DNA of 64,000 bases from Arsenophonus sp052174475 (GTDB taxonomy: Bacteria > Pseudomonadota > Gammaproteobacteria > Enterobacterales > Enterobacteriaceae), in the NCBI GenBank assembly GCA_052174475.1, contig JBQMRO010000009.1, forward strand, positions 1 through 64,000, written 5' to 3'. Under the pieces are notes generated by a model. It made no database searches and had not been told where the DNA came from. It saw only the letters and a list, made by a program, of their open reading frames with translations. The position numbers and the translations under genes are program-made. Positions 33,418-43,369 of this stretch are shown piece by piece. The number at the start of each line of letters is the position of its first letter. Within the stretch, counting starts at the first letter, position 1.

Positions 33418-33660
33418 AAGTGTTTCAGAATGTTGATATTCTACCGGTGATTCCTATTATTTAGGAATGAATTAATAAAGATTAATATGAAAATAAAATT
33501 AATCTTAGCATTGCTTTTTATTATGAAAGCAAAAGTTATACTCTCCAATCTGAAGTCGTTACTAAAGCGAATACTAAGCTTAATTAATTACTAGCCATCC
33601 AAACCTCTATATATTTAACGATGGAGGACTATATAACTAACGCTTAGCGATTCAAAACTG
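33418..33660 (+). pseudogene. tyrB: tyrB stump (aromatic amino acid aminotransferase), truncated by IS256
   Basis: Plus-strand reading begins VFQNVDILPVIPII and continues with KINLSIAFYYES and SIYLTMEDY. These match the first 65 residues of E. coli TyrB (MFQKVDAYAGDPIL, KVNLSIGLYYNE, SLYLPMEGL). The order dnaB-alr-tyrB is that of E. coli. Frameshifts and stops interrupt it. The remaining five-sixths of the gene is absent: an IS256 element begins at about 33692 and I see no tyrB beyond it. Confidence 0.82.
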
Positions 33661-33691
33661 CTTTTGTATTATGATAATCAATTAAAAAGAA

Positions 33692-35095
33692 GAGTTATGC
33701 TCATTTATAGTGATGAGATTTCGAAAATTCTGTGGGCATATCACTATTGATTAATTTCATGGATAATGTTAACAACAGAGAGATGATATGCAAGGATATT
33801 TTATCCTGCAGACATCTCGAACCTGATGTCACCTGTAATTCTTTCTATAAATTCATTTGTAATGCTTCAAGGTAGATGATAGCACCGTTGTTGAAGATGA
33901 GCATACAACTATGTCTGCAATAAGATACTAAAAAGATCGCCTTATCGATTGGTAAGGATCCAATCGACTATAATGATTAGTTGCTACAGCTAATCATACA
34001 GACTGTGGTATTGACGATATCAAAATTAAAGTATCTAAAGTCCATGAACTGTAGCATCAATAGAATATCCTTTAAGATCTCATACTATCGTTTTATCTAG
34101 GCGTGTAAAAGTAGCAAAGAGTTGCTATGGTATCTATATTGACAAAGCTAATATCCACCGGTGATTTTGATGAAACCCTTTGTAAGAGCTCGGTTCTAGA
34201 TGAAAAAGCAGATGATCTCTTTAGCAAGAGCCATCAGAAGACTGAAACAACAATGTATTGAAGAACACAAGGATTGGTAGCATGCATAATTTATGCAATA
34301 CGCATTATGTTTATTTCTGGGCTGATGAGCATAACCATTCTGTCAGGTAAGTTCATCGTCTTTACCTTCTGCTAATTATTGTCGGCACTGCACATGGACA
34401 CAAGGAGATCTTTGTGCTAGAAAATAATTGTTAATAGTCAGAAACGACTGAGCTTAACTTCTAATTACCTTCAAGTACGTGACTTAACTAAATCTCCTAG
34501 ACTTGTGCTAGTGGAGACTTAGTACTATTAGTTTTATAATACAATGTAAAAATCTTTTCAGGCACACATCACTAACGCTGTTAAGTTATACAAAATACCA
34601 TTTGTACTGGGCTTCACCCACCTCAAAAGTCATGTAACTAAAAGTTAAAGCTTAAAGTATAGGAGCTTATAGCTAGCAGAGTGCTGTGATACCGTTAATA
34701 AATTTATTGATATTTTGTTAGAAATAGTTTTAATGAAATATCATCCTGCAGCAATGAAGAAACTGGAAAAAAATCGAAAAGAACTGTTGGAATCCTATTC
34801 TTTTCCCTATCAGGACGCTAAGTATCAAATAAGAATAAAAATCCGATTGAATAAGTTTTTGGCAACAGTGAGGATATGGAAGCTAACGTTCGAAGCACTA
34901 TAGTTCGAAAATAACCATTTCAATGGCATTTAAGCTGTTCCCGGTCTGTTCAAAGAAACTGGAAATACCTAAAAATGGATTTATGATTTTGCGTTGATAC
35001 CGGCGCTAAATAACGTCCAATTTAAGGATAGAGAAAATATTCACAAAGCATTAGAGTGAAGCAGCTTAGTATAACCGTCATCTAGGATTTACTAA
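33692..35095 (+). mobile_element. Degraded full-length IS256-family element
   Basis: Plus-strand fossil of 1.4 kb. The best open piece (34715-34903) reads YHPAAMKKLEKNRKELLESY then FATVRIWK. These are the conserved IS256 C-terminal segments (YPxAxxxLxKDREELLAFY, FATVRLRT). It ends at the recurring GGATTTACTAATAAC terminus. It marks the break in tyrB. Confidence 0.85.
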
Positions 35096-35391
35096 TAACT
35101 TGAAAAAGTTTCTAGTTTAACATAAAATACTTAGAAATTTCATTAATTAATTTCAAGTCCTAATTAGGTTACTCATATAGTCGTGCAAGTAGGACAGATG
35201 AATTTATTATTACTTTAATAACCGAATAATATGGTTTAGATTGCGTATTGCATAGTAATGTTAGTGCAAAGTCGCATTGGGAGGCTGATATTTCTAAGTC
35301 TTAATATATATAACTTTTAGAATTTTTTTGCGCAATTAAAAACCATCAAGCTTTAATGGCTATAAAATTGAATCATATTTTAAGTGAAGAC

Positions 35392-37337
35392 AAAAGCTAT
35401 CTCTTTCTGATAAAAAGAGATAGAATCGATTTATTGGGTCTATTGTAAGTTTTAATTTTATTTAAGTGTACATTTTTTTAATTAATACACTATATATAAA
35501 GATATTAACTCTATGTTTAACTTACTAACCATTAGTTTCTCCATTTTATGCAATCTCTCTGACAACAATTTGTTATCTGGTTAGCCAACTTGGGTATAAA
35601 TAAAAGTAATATGTGTGGAACACAAAATACATTTATATAAATTTCTGCACAGTAATCCTTTCATCATAAGAGCGAACCTTGGTTTTTTTGGTTATTTACT
35701 AGCTGATTTCTCCTCCAGCGCCTTTATATTTTCGGTAATAGTGTGCTTCATTTACGATTTGACAAGAAACCATAATGGTGCAACATTTTAACTATGCCTT
35801 TCAGTAATATAATTATGGAAGAGTCTAATCATTTTTTCTTCGTTATCGTCTGTTACAGGTTTTGTTTAGTTATCTGATCATAGTAATCTGTAACTAATAC
35901 AAACTCTATAATTCCGCAGTTTTAAAGTGAATACTGGGCATTTAAGGTAGCGCTATAGATATTTTATAATATGCAACGCCCCATTTTATTTTTAGAGAAA
36001 TGTATTTTTCCAGTAACGTCCGTGTATTCTGCTTTCTGGTAACGATTCCACCGCTTTTCCTAGCGCAGATATGCATTAGATAAAGAAAATTATTGGGATT
36101 TATCAGATTATAGTTCTAATGCAACATTTAGATGACAGCGCCTCGCCAAATCCCTTCGACCGTTCTTTTTAAGAACAAATCACGTAAATAGAGCATATTA
36201 ATATCTCTAAGACCACGACAGGGTGACGAAGATATGAATAGGCGGACGTTATTGAGTTGTTGACTATAAATGTAAAAGGCATAAAAGATACCAAATTTCG
36301 ATACCCTTTTTAGGTGACAATTGCAGCATAACGTTTATGTGGGGTTGTTCCACCGGTGCAAAACAGAACATTGAGTCACGCCAGTTATTGTTTAAAAGGT
36401 CAAAGAAGATTGGCATAGTATGAAAGTAATGCGTTAATAATTGTAGTCGTGTAAGATATGAATCTTTTTCTCTGTTCTAACTATTGCTAAGTAGCTTTGA
36501 TATCGCATGAACTGCGAGCTTTTGACTTGTAGCTTTAGCAAAAAATGACTGCGGGTGGGGGGAAGATTTAGAAGAGGCATAGCAGCAGTCCGTCCATAAG
36601 ACAACATAACATAAATAATGCAGACAAACATTCGCTCTATAAATGAATACCCAAGTTGACGCTTTCAGCGTAGTTTTAAGAAATTTATTCTAGCTATCAT
36701 AAATGCTAAAAAGCAGTTTAGTTATGGGATATATATGGGTAAATTATTCTATTTTAGTTCTTTATAAGAAAAATAGAAATCGTAATCCTGTCCCAATTTC
36801 TTAGTTCTATTCGACCTAGTTATCTTTGTGCTGCTTTAGCAGATGAAGGATAGAAGAATCATCTCTAGTTTCCTATAAGTAATGAATTCATCAACAAGCA
36901 TACTTTTATTAATTACCCCTCAATGCAAAAGTTATATTCAGCATTATTGGATTAGTGCCTATGGCGTTGTTTAAAGCTCCGGATAATAGTGATTAGAGGA
37001 GGATGATACATTTGAATCTTAAAAAAATAAGAAGTAGTCTGCGCATTGCTATATGACCTACTTTTTAGAGTGTCATAATAATTTAGTCAGTCTGTCATTA
37101 TCAATTTTGGTAAAATAGATCATAAAACGTTTTGAATAAATAAGCGAGTTTAACACGTGACTTATGTATTATCTTACTGTTTTTTACTTGATTTCCTATT
37201 TTTAGGGGATTCATGCTGAGCACTGTTTGTCTGAATTCCTAAAAAATTCATATATCGCATAGTATAAAACAGTACTCAAATTATGACATTCTTGAAGCAG
37301 GATAGCTGTGACATATACCATAGTGAGCTACATTAAT
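35392..37337 (-). mobile_element. Degraded IS91-like element (copy B), apparently full length
   Basis: Minus-strand element whose nucleotide blocks match copies A and C. The left end has a hairpin (CTATCTCTTT paired with AAAGAGATAG). The right end is the shared GTGAGCTACATTAATG-like motif, beyond which copies B and C diverge. Length about 1.95 kb. No open transposase remains. It has cut off most of alaA on its right. Confidence 0.6.
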
Positions 37338-37587
37338 GGTGTTGTATTATTATTTTTGGGTAGAGTAAATTCTTTTTAGAATTATTGTAACTTTTGAGTG
37401 AGTAAGATTCCGTAGAACATAAAAAATTTTGTCCAGTGTTTTTTCGAAACCAAAAAGCTCTTGAATTACCAATATGAAGTTTAATAACCTTATGATTTAT
37501 TTTTAAGACACTTGGTTTCTTTAAAAAACTTTTTATCTTATGTGTAGTATGCGTTATCCAATTTATTGAATTTACTATAATATTCAA
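37338..37587 (-). pseudogene. alaA: alaA stump (alanine aminotransferase), truncated by IS91-like element
   Basis: Minus-strand peptide contains KINHKVIKLHIGNSRAFWF, aligned with E. coli AlaA EEGNKVLKLNIGNPAPFGF. It ends with NNSKKNLLYPKIIIQHH, aligned with CDSKGLYSARKAIMQHY. The N-terminus fits without gaps (E. coli MSPIEKSSKLENVCYDIRG). Although this piece is open, only about 80 of some 405 residues remain before the IS91-like element. Position next to lrhA matches E. coli. Confidence 0.8.
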
Positions 37588-38321
37588 TTACTCTGTTTGA
37601 GCCTCAACGTTCATAGAATATAGAAATTTCTGCATATTTTATGTATACACATCTAACTCTTAGTTAGAAAATTTTAAATATATTGTTTAAAATTTTTTTT
37701 AGAAAAATTAGTTAAAATAATTAAATTATGTTAAGCAAGCTATTATTTACTTGATAAGATTAATAAATTTTAAAATATGATATAAATCAGATTTATATCT
37801 TAGTCATGAGATGATTTTAGTAATCAAATAGTAAATTGCTTATGGATTTGTCGTAGTGTATTTTTATTACAAATTATTACTGGTTTCATAATATGAATAT
37901 TCTTTATATAACATATAATTAAAGTTAATATGTTATTATTATGTTTTGATAAAAAAGTTTTATACTGATTATAAATTTATAATTTTTCTTAGCTGCATTA
38001 TCTTTTATGGTTATTTTGTTTAGAAAAATGTATCTACTCTCGGTTGCAAAATCGTCATTTTGGCGCAAAGATTTTGGATTAAAATTATTCTCATAAAATG
38101 AGAATAGGAACTACACTCATTAGTGTTTTGTTTGTCAATATGTAAAGTATGTTTTTATTAAACAATTTAAGTTAATAACTGTATATAGACAGTAACAAAT
38201 ATTGAATTTATAGAAATAAATTCAATATAAAAGATTTTTTATCTTTAGTTATTTAACTATCAATATATTTCAATATCTATTGAATTCGTAAAATCAGCAT
38301 GATGATATAAGAGAATAAAAT
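37588..38321. other. alaA-lrhA intergenic region
   Basis: Long AT-rich spacer. In E. coli this interval also lacks genes and carries the regulatory regions of the divergent alaA and lrhA. Nothing specific can be called here. Confidence 0.45.
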
Positions 38322-39193
38322 GATAAATTCAAATTGCCCAATTATAAATCTTGATCTTGATTTACTTAGAACTTTTTTTCTATTGCTGATCTTAATGCAT
38401 TTGCAGCTGCTGCTGCAGTTTATCGTACTCAATCAGCTATTAGCCAACAAATGAAGGGTTTAGAACAGTTAGTAGGTTGTGAGCTTTTTGAGCGCCATGA
38501 TCTTAATAAGTTATTAACGGATCATGGTTTGCAGTTATTAAGTTATGCACGGAAAATATTATAGGCTAATGATGATGCTTCAGTTTCACTAACTTATAAT
38601 GGTGCTGAAGGTAAATTTCAATTTGGTGTTTCTGATGATACTACGAATACTTTATTACCATTTTTGCTTAATCGTATCGCATCAGTATATCCGCATATGG
38701 TTGTTGATATTTATATAAAACGCGCCAAGTTTATTAAAAATTCTGGATAATGATGAAATTGATTTAGCACTAATACCAATAGAATTAACTCAATATCCAA
38801 GAATGCTTTTGCATTCTTCACCGATCCTATGGCAGTGTGCATCTGATTTTCAGCATCAATTGAATGAATCAGTTCCATTAATTGTTATGGATGAAACTAA
38901 TCCATTTCATGAAATATCAATTAGTACCCTTAATTGCTGCTAGTATTAAATGGCGTATTGCTTATGAAGCCGCTTCATTATCAGCAGTGCTTGCAGCAGT
39001 TAATGCTGCAGTCGGTATTACTGCGTGCCCGCTGGAAATGCAGACTGGCAATTTAAGAATTTTAAGTGAAAGTGATGCTTTACTCCGTTTGCCCGAAATT
39101 TATTATTGGTTATATCGTAATATTAATGAGCAAAACGAGGTTATTTTAACAGTATTTAGTACAATTAAAAATAAGAAAATATCTTATATATAG
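38322..39193 (+). pseudogene. lrhA: lrhA pseudogene (LysR-type regulator)
   Basis: LrhA represses flagellar master-operon expression in E. coli. The start reads IPNCPIINLDLDLLRTFF, aligned with NRPIINLDLDLLRTFV. It runs on with frame changes through the helix-turn-helix (YRTQSAISQQMKGLEQLVG), then DTTNTLLPFLLNRIASVYPH and the C-terminal PRLPEIYYWLYRN-like end. At least one stop and three frameshifts. The piece at 38882-39193 is open but is only the C-terminal part. Next to nuoA, as in E. coli. Confidence 0.9.
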
Positions 39194-39982
39194 TATAGTA
39201 TCTTAACAAGGCAATTAAATAAATATTATTTATTTAATTTTTAGAAAATAAAAAGTTATATATTTAGTTAACGTTATTATTTAAATAAAATATTACGATG
39301 GATGCTATTATATAAGCACTTTTCTATATTTTAAATAGTTTATATCAGTATTTTTTATAAAAACTTTTTTCTATTTAACTGAATAGAATCTTAAATTATA
39401 ATATAATATATATCTTTGTAATAAAGCAAAGGTGGGTTGTTTAAATAAAATTATTTAAATTTTCTTATTTTAATTGGAGCTAAAAAATTTTTTTGATAAA
39501 AGTTTTTTGTGATTTCAAATTTAAATTTAAATTTATTTAAAAATTGATATTAATTATAGATTTGCAAATAATAATAGTCGTTGATTTATTTAATAAATCG
39601 ATTATTTTGTGATCAGTTATGTTTTCAACATAATTTAGACGTGTGATTAATAATAGCGGAAGTAAGTGATTGTAAAATTGGTTTTTTTTTGAGAAAATGG
39701 TGTATAAAACGAAATATCAGTTATGTTAGTTTAATGAGTTGTCACGTTTTTAGCTAATGATATTTGTAATTTACAGTTTAAAGTAAAAATATAAAAAAAG
39801 AATTATATTCTATATAGTTATTAGAATAATTAAGTTTAATAAAATTAATGTTTATCTATATATTTTATTTTTTCTCCTATAATTAGTGTTTATAGTGTTT
39901 ATGGTGTTTATAGTGTTTGTAACACTATGCTAATTTAAAAGCGACACAACAATATTGCATATATAATATGTAATGAGTGAGT
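39194..39982. other. lrhA-nuoA spacer with a 9-base tandem repeat
   Basis: The nuo promoter region is expected here. The sequence is extremely AT-rich, with no recognisable operator. It contains a short tandem repeat near its end. Confidence 0.4.
39885..39920 (+). repeat. Tandem repeat, four copies of AGTGTTTAT
   Basis: Four 9-base units: two exact, and two each with one change. It lies about 60 bases before the nuoA remnant. Confidence 0.9.
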
Positions 39983-40385
39983 ATGTTAATGTTTATTGAT
40001 ATATTTGCTTATCATTTGGCTTTTATAATATATCTTATTGGTGCTATTGATCTGTATTACTTAATGTTCCTTAGTGATTATACCTTTTGTGATAATTCCC
40101 AAGGACAAAGTAAAACGTATCCCTTATGAATCGGATATTAATCCTGCCGGTACTGTCCTGTTTTCGTATATAAGCCAAATTTTACTTGATTGGAATATTT
40201 TGTTATTTCAATTTTGAAGTGTTATTCCTTTAGTGTAGAAGGCTCTATTAAAGATAGAGACTTTTCAATTTTATTGAGAAATATTTTATACTACTGCTAT
40301 TTGTGGACTTACTCTACTTAGTTCGTATTTGTGGCACTTAATTGGACGCTAGTGCGTTCACATTTTTTATGTTAGAAAACCAGAT
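39983..40385 (+). pseudogene. nuoA: nuoA pseudogene (complex I subunit)
   Basis: Fragments of the small membrane subunit NuoA: an N-terminal AYHLAFIIYLIGAI-like helix, then PYESDIN (E. coli PFESGID) and SQILLDWNILLFQF. The third helix ends LLSSYLWHLIGR (E. coli LVRIGALDW). Frameshifts throughout. First member of the dead nuo operon. Confidence 0.78.
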
Positions 40386-40501
40386 GAAATAATTAAAATC
40401 AATAATCATCACCATAGTAAATTTAGGCATTTAAAGATAGGATTATACGATCACTTTACATTCACTTAAATAGTGAAAATGACTTTTATCCTTTGTGACC
40501 A

Positions 40502-40535
40502 CACCAAATTGTTGGGAGAAACCAACAATTTGGTG
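40502..40535. repeat. Inverted repeat, 14-base perfect arms
   Basis: Arms at 40502-40515 and 40522-40535 around a GAGAAA loop, inside the nuoB fossil. No T-tract follows, so it is not a typical terminator. Confidence 0.9.
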
Positions 40536-40662
40536 GTAGGGATATTCATCACTGTATTTGTGTGGATAAATTAGGATATGTTTTATATAAAGCATTGAAT
40601 TTAGGAGAAAAAATTCTTTATGGCCGTATAATTTAAGCTTTCATATTTACCATGTTGAAATG

Positions 40663-40694
40663 GTGACTTCTTTCACTGTAGTGAAAGAAGTCAC
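40663..40694. repeat. Inverted repeat, 15-base perfect arms
   Basis: Arms at 40663-40677 and 40680-40694 separated by two bases. It lies exactly over the nuoB codons for VTSFTVVKEVT, where the E. coli protein has VTSFTAVHDVA. The right arm appears remade as the complement of the left. Confidence 0.9.
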
Positions 40695-41204
40695 TCGATT
40701 TAATTTGAGGTACTAAGAGCGTCATCGCAACAGACTAATTTTATGATTGCTGTCGGAACCTATCTCACAGGACAGTCTCTCTTATTTAACTATAAGAGAG
40801 TAATCTCTATGATATATTGTGCTAACTCTAGTGGTATATACGATATTTATTCCGTTATTCAGGAGTTTATAAATTTTTATGTTGATATCTTATGGATATC
40901 AGAGGTGGTTGTGTTTCACGATAGGGAACTTATATACAAACTTTATTATGATAATAATAAATCAGTAAAGATTATTATCCATTAACACATAAGTGGATAG
41001 CGATTATGGTGTTTATATCACGCCAATATGCAACTGAAAAAAGAGTGTAAGCGTGGTGAAAATAGCGATCAAAACGTTATGGTCATGTTATGAAATATAA
41101 GATATAAAATATAAGTTATTCAGCTTAATAGAATTAAGCTATTGTAGTCGTAATAAACCTGATCAAGCGTTGTGGTGTATAAAATAATAACAGCTCATAT
41201 AACA

Positions 41205-42440
41205 CAAGAGAGTATTCATGGTAAGCATTATATACTTATCATCATTGTAATGACTCAAATAAGTTTGGAACTATATAACTAATTATCTATTCAAGATTCT
41301 TTGATGATTTTAATCATCTCTTAAGGGAATTGATTATTTGGTTCAAATGTGAACAACTTCTTGCCATGATAGATTTTTTTAAAAACCTAAACCTTATATC
41401 CTGCTATTTGATTTATATGAGTTTGATTATAGGCAAGAAGTAAATCTGCAAGGTTTATTTGAAGCGGATTTTTCTGTTTTTACCATTTAATTTCTATTAA
41501 GCGTAACCGTGATATTGTGTTGAAAGTGGCGCTTAGTGAGAAATATCTAAATATTCTATTTATTGTTTCTTTATTTCTGAATTTTAATTAGTATGAACGT
41601 GAAGTATGGGATATGTTTGGAATAACATTTAATGCCATTCAAATTTCAACAGTTATTAATGCCAATAATCTAGTAATGAGATTTATTATATAAAGATTAT
41701 TCAGATAGAGCTGCTGGATTTAATCCTTTTATTTTAACTAAATAAAAATTTGATTTATAGATGGAGTTACTGATCTTTAAATTTGAAGAATGAGGAATGA
41801 CAATAGACAACGAGCATGAAAATTTTATGTTCTTGAATGTAGGTCTAAATCATTCCTTATCTTATGGAGTCTTTCGGATTCTACTGCAACTTAATGATAA
41901 AGAAATTATTAACTGTGTATAGTTATTGGTTATTACCAATAACGTGCAGAAAGAATAGGTGAGCGTTAATCTTGGTACAGTTATATTCCATATACTAACC
42001 TCATATGGAATTTAGGTTGTTGTATTAATAAAATGCCTTTATGTATGATAGTAATCAAAAAAAAACTGGTAAGAATTGATGTATTAGATTGCGTTAAAAC
42101 TACTATCCGTGTTATGTTGTCATAGTTATCTCGTATTAACATCCATTACTCTAATCAGCATTTCTATTTAGAAAGAGCGGTGGTAGAATACCGATTTTTT
42201 TTGCATTTACTGATTATTAGTAATATATAACGTTATTGAAGTAATCACTAATTTCCGTACCTACCAACCAGGCTTAGGTACGGATCGGTGGTGTTGCTTA
42301 TTATTTACTGAAAGGTTAGTAAAAGCTATTGCAAAATTTCCTTCATTGTAAATGATAACGTGATTGAATTCATATGTCAAAGTAACATTGAATAATAAGT
42401 ATTCTTAAATGGCATTTAATTAGTATAGTCGCTTATACTG
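41205..42440 (+). pseudogene. nuoC: nuoCD pseudogene, 3' end deleted
   Basis: Pieces of the fused NuoCD protein in order: KPYILLFDLYE (KPYVMLFDLHG), ADFSVF and DRAAGFNPFILTK (PARATEFSPFELTK). Then FMFLNVGLNHSLSYGVFRIL, aligned to [20 protein letters not shown], and a later VRIGGVAY piece. The match stops near 42410 and passes directly into nuoF sequence. The last third of nuoD, all of nuoE and the front of nuoF are therefore missing. Confidence 0.85.
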
Positions 42441-43345
42441 CTAAAGATACAGATATCATAGCAACTAAACATTTATTTAAGACAATTGAGGAATTGAAAA
42501 CAGCGGATTTATTAGATAAAAATATTCTGGGTACTTATTTTAACTTTGAGCTTTTGTGTGTAATCGGTGTTAGGGTGCTACATTTGTGGTGAAGAAATAG
42601 CGTTGATTAACTCCATTAAAGGGAGTAGAGTAAATCCGCGCTCAACTACCTTTCTAACAATATTCAGCGCCTAAAGTAAACCGAATTATATCAATAATCT
42701 GAAAACAATCTATAACATAACGACGATTATTAAATATAGTAAATAGTGATATTTCAGTCTTACAAAAAGTAAAAGTAAAAATCCCGGAACTAATTTGATG
42801 GGATCTTCTAGTTGAGTAAATGATTTAGACCTGTAGGAATTACCTTTTGGTGTTACTGCTCGCGAGATCTTAGAAAGTTATGTGTGTAGAATGTATAAAG
42901 GTTTAATATTTGAATCCTGTTAACCATAAGTCAGGATTCAGAACGGTATTGATTTTCTAACAAAAGCACATTTTGATTTAGCCATAGATTTTAATAGTCT
43001 ATTAAAGTAGAGGTGTGCTGTTTAAGGTTTACGGCGATTTTCCATGGTAGTTAATAGTGAAATTAATATGGTTCTTTAACCAAAAATTTATAGTAATTTT
43101 TGTTCGTGAATCGAGTAGTTGGTGTACATCGTGTTATGATAATTTCTATGAAGTGTAAAATTTATAGATTTTAGAGCGTGGTGAATGACAATTAGGTGAT
43201 ATCTAAACATTAGAAGAACTTTGTCGCTTTCTTTTTGGTAGATAAAACTTTTTTCTCTCGCACTCCGAGTTCGGTTAAACTTATACAGAGTGCTATTAAA
43301 TTTTTTCGTGATGAATTTGAAGCTGGTATTAACTAATAGAATTTT
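42440..43345 (+). pseudogene. nuoF: nuoF pseudogene, 5' end deleted
   Basis: Pieces of the flavin subunit NuoF. Near 42480-42560 is TIEELKTADLLDKNILGT then FNFELL (E. coli AIAEATEAGLLGKNIMGT, FDFELF). Near 42840-42990 come ELPFGVTAREILE and GIDFLTKAHFDLAIDF. At the end a LCRFL...ECY*IFS piece matches the 4Fe-4S end region. It starts mid-protein, just past the FMN-binding part. An antisense frame at 43088-43492 is chance. Confidence 0.85.
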
Positions 43346-43369
43346 GTAACTTGAGTATAACTTCTGACA

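Larger units (their letters stand above)
40395..41080 (+). pseudogene. nuoB: nuoB pseudogene (complex I Fe-S subunit)
   Basis: Clear blocks: SLWPYNLSFHIYHVEMVTSF then TVVKEVTRF, aligned to [20 protein letters not shown] then TAVHDVARF. Both cysteines that hold cluster N2 are lost (CC replaced by IY). Later VISMIYCANSSGIYDIYSV aligns with VISMGACANSGGMYDIYSV. The open piece 40743-40985 is part of this gene, not a separate protein. Three inverted repeats with perfect arms (40502-40535, 40663-40694, 40777-40800) lie inside it. Confidence 0.88.

Noticed and set aside
37333..37587. 84-codon frame as a live small protein
   Set aside because: Aligned with the AlaA N-terminus and cut by the IS91-like element; too short to function as an aminotransferase.
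40502..40535. Rho-independent terminator in nuoB
   Set aside because: Strong stem but no T-run on either side and located within former coding sequence.
40743..40985. 80-codon frame as a separate small protein
   Set aside because: It is the C-terminal part of the broken nuoB (SSGIYDIYSV block).
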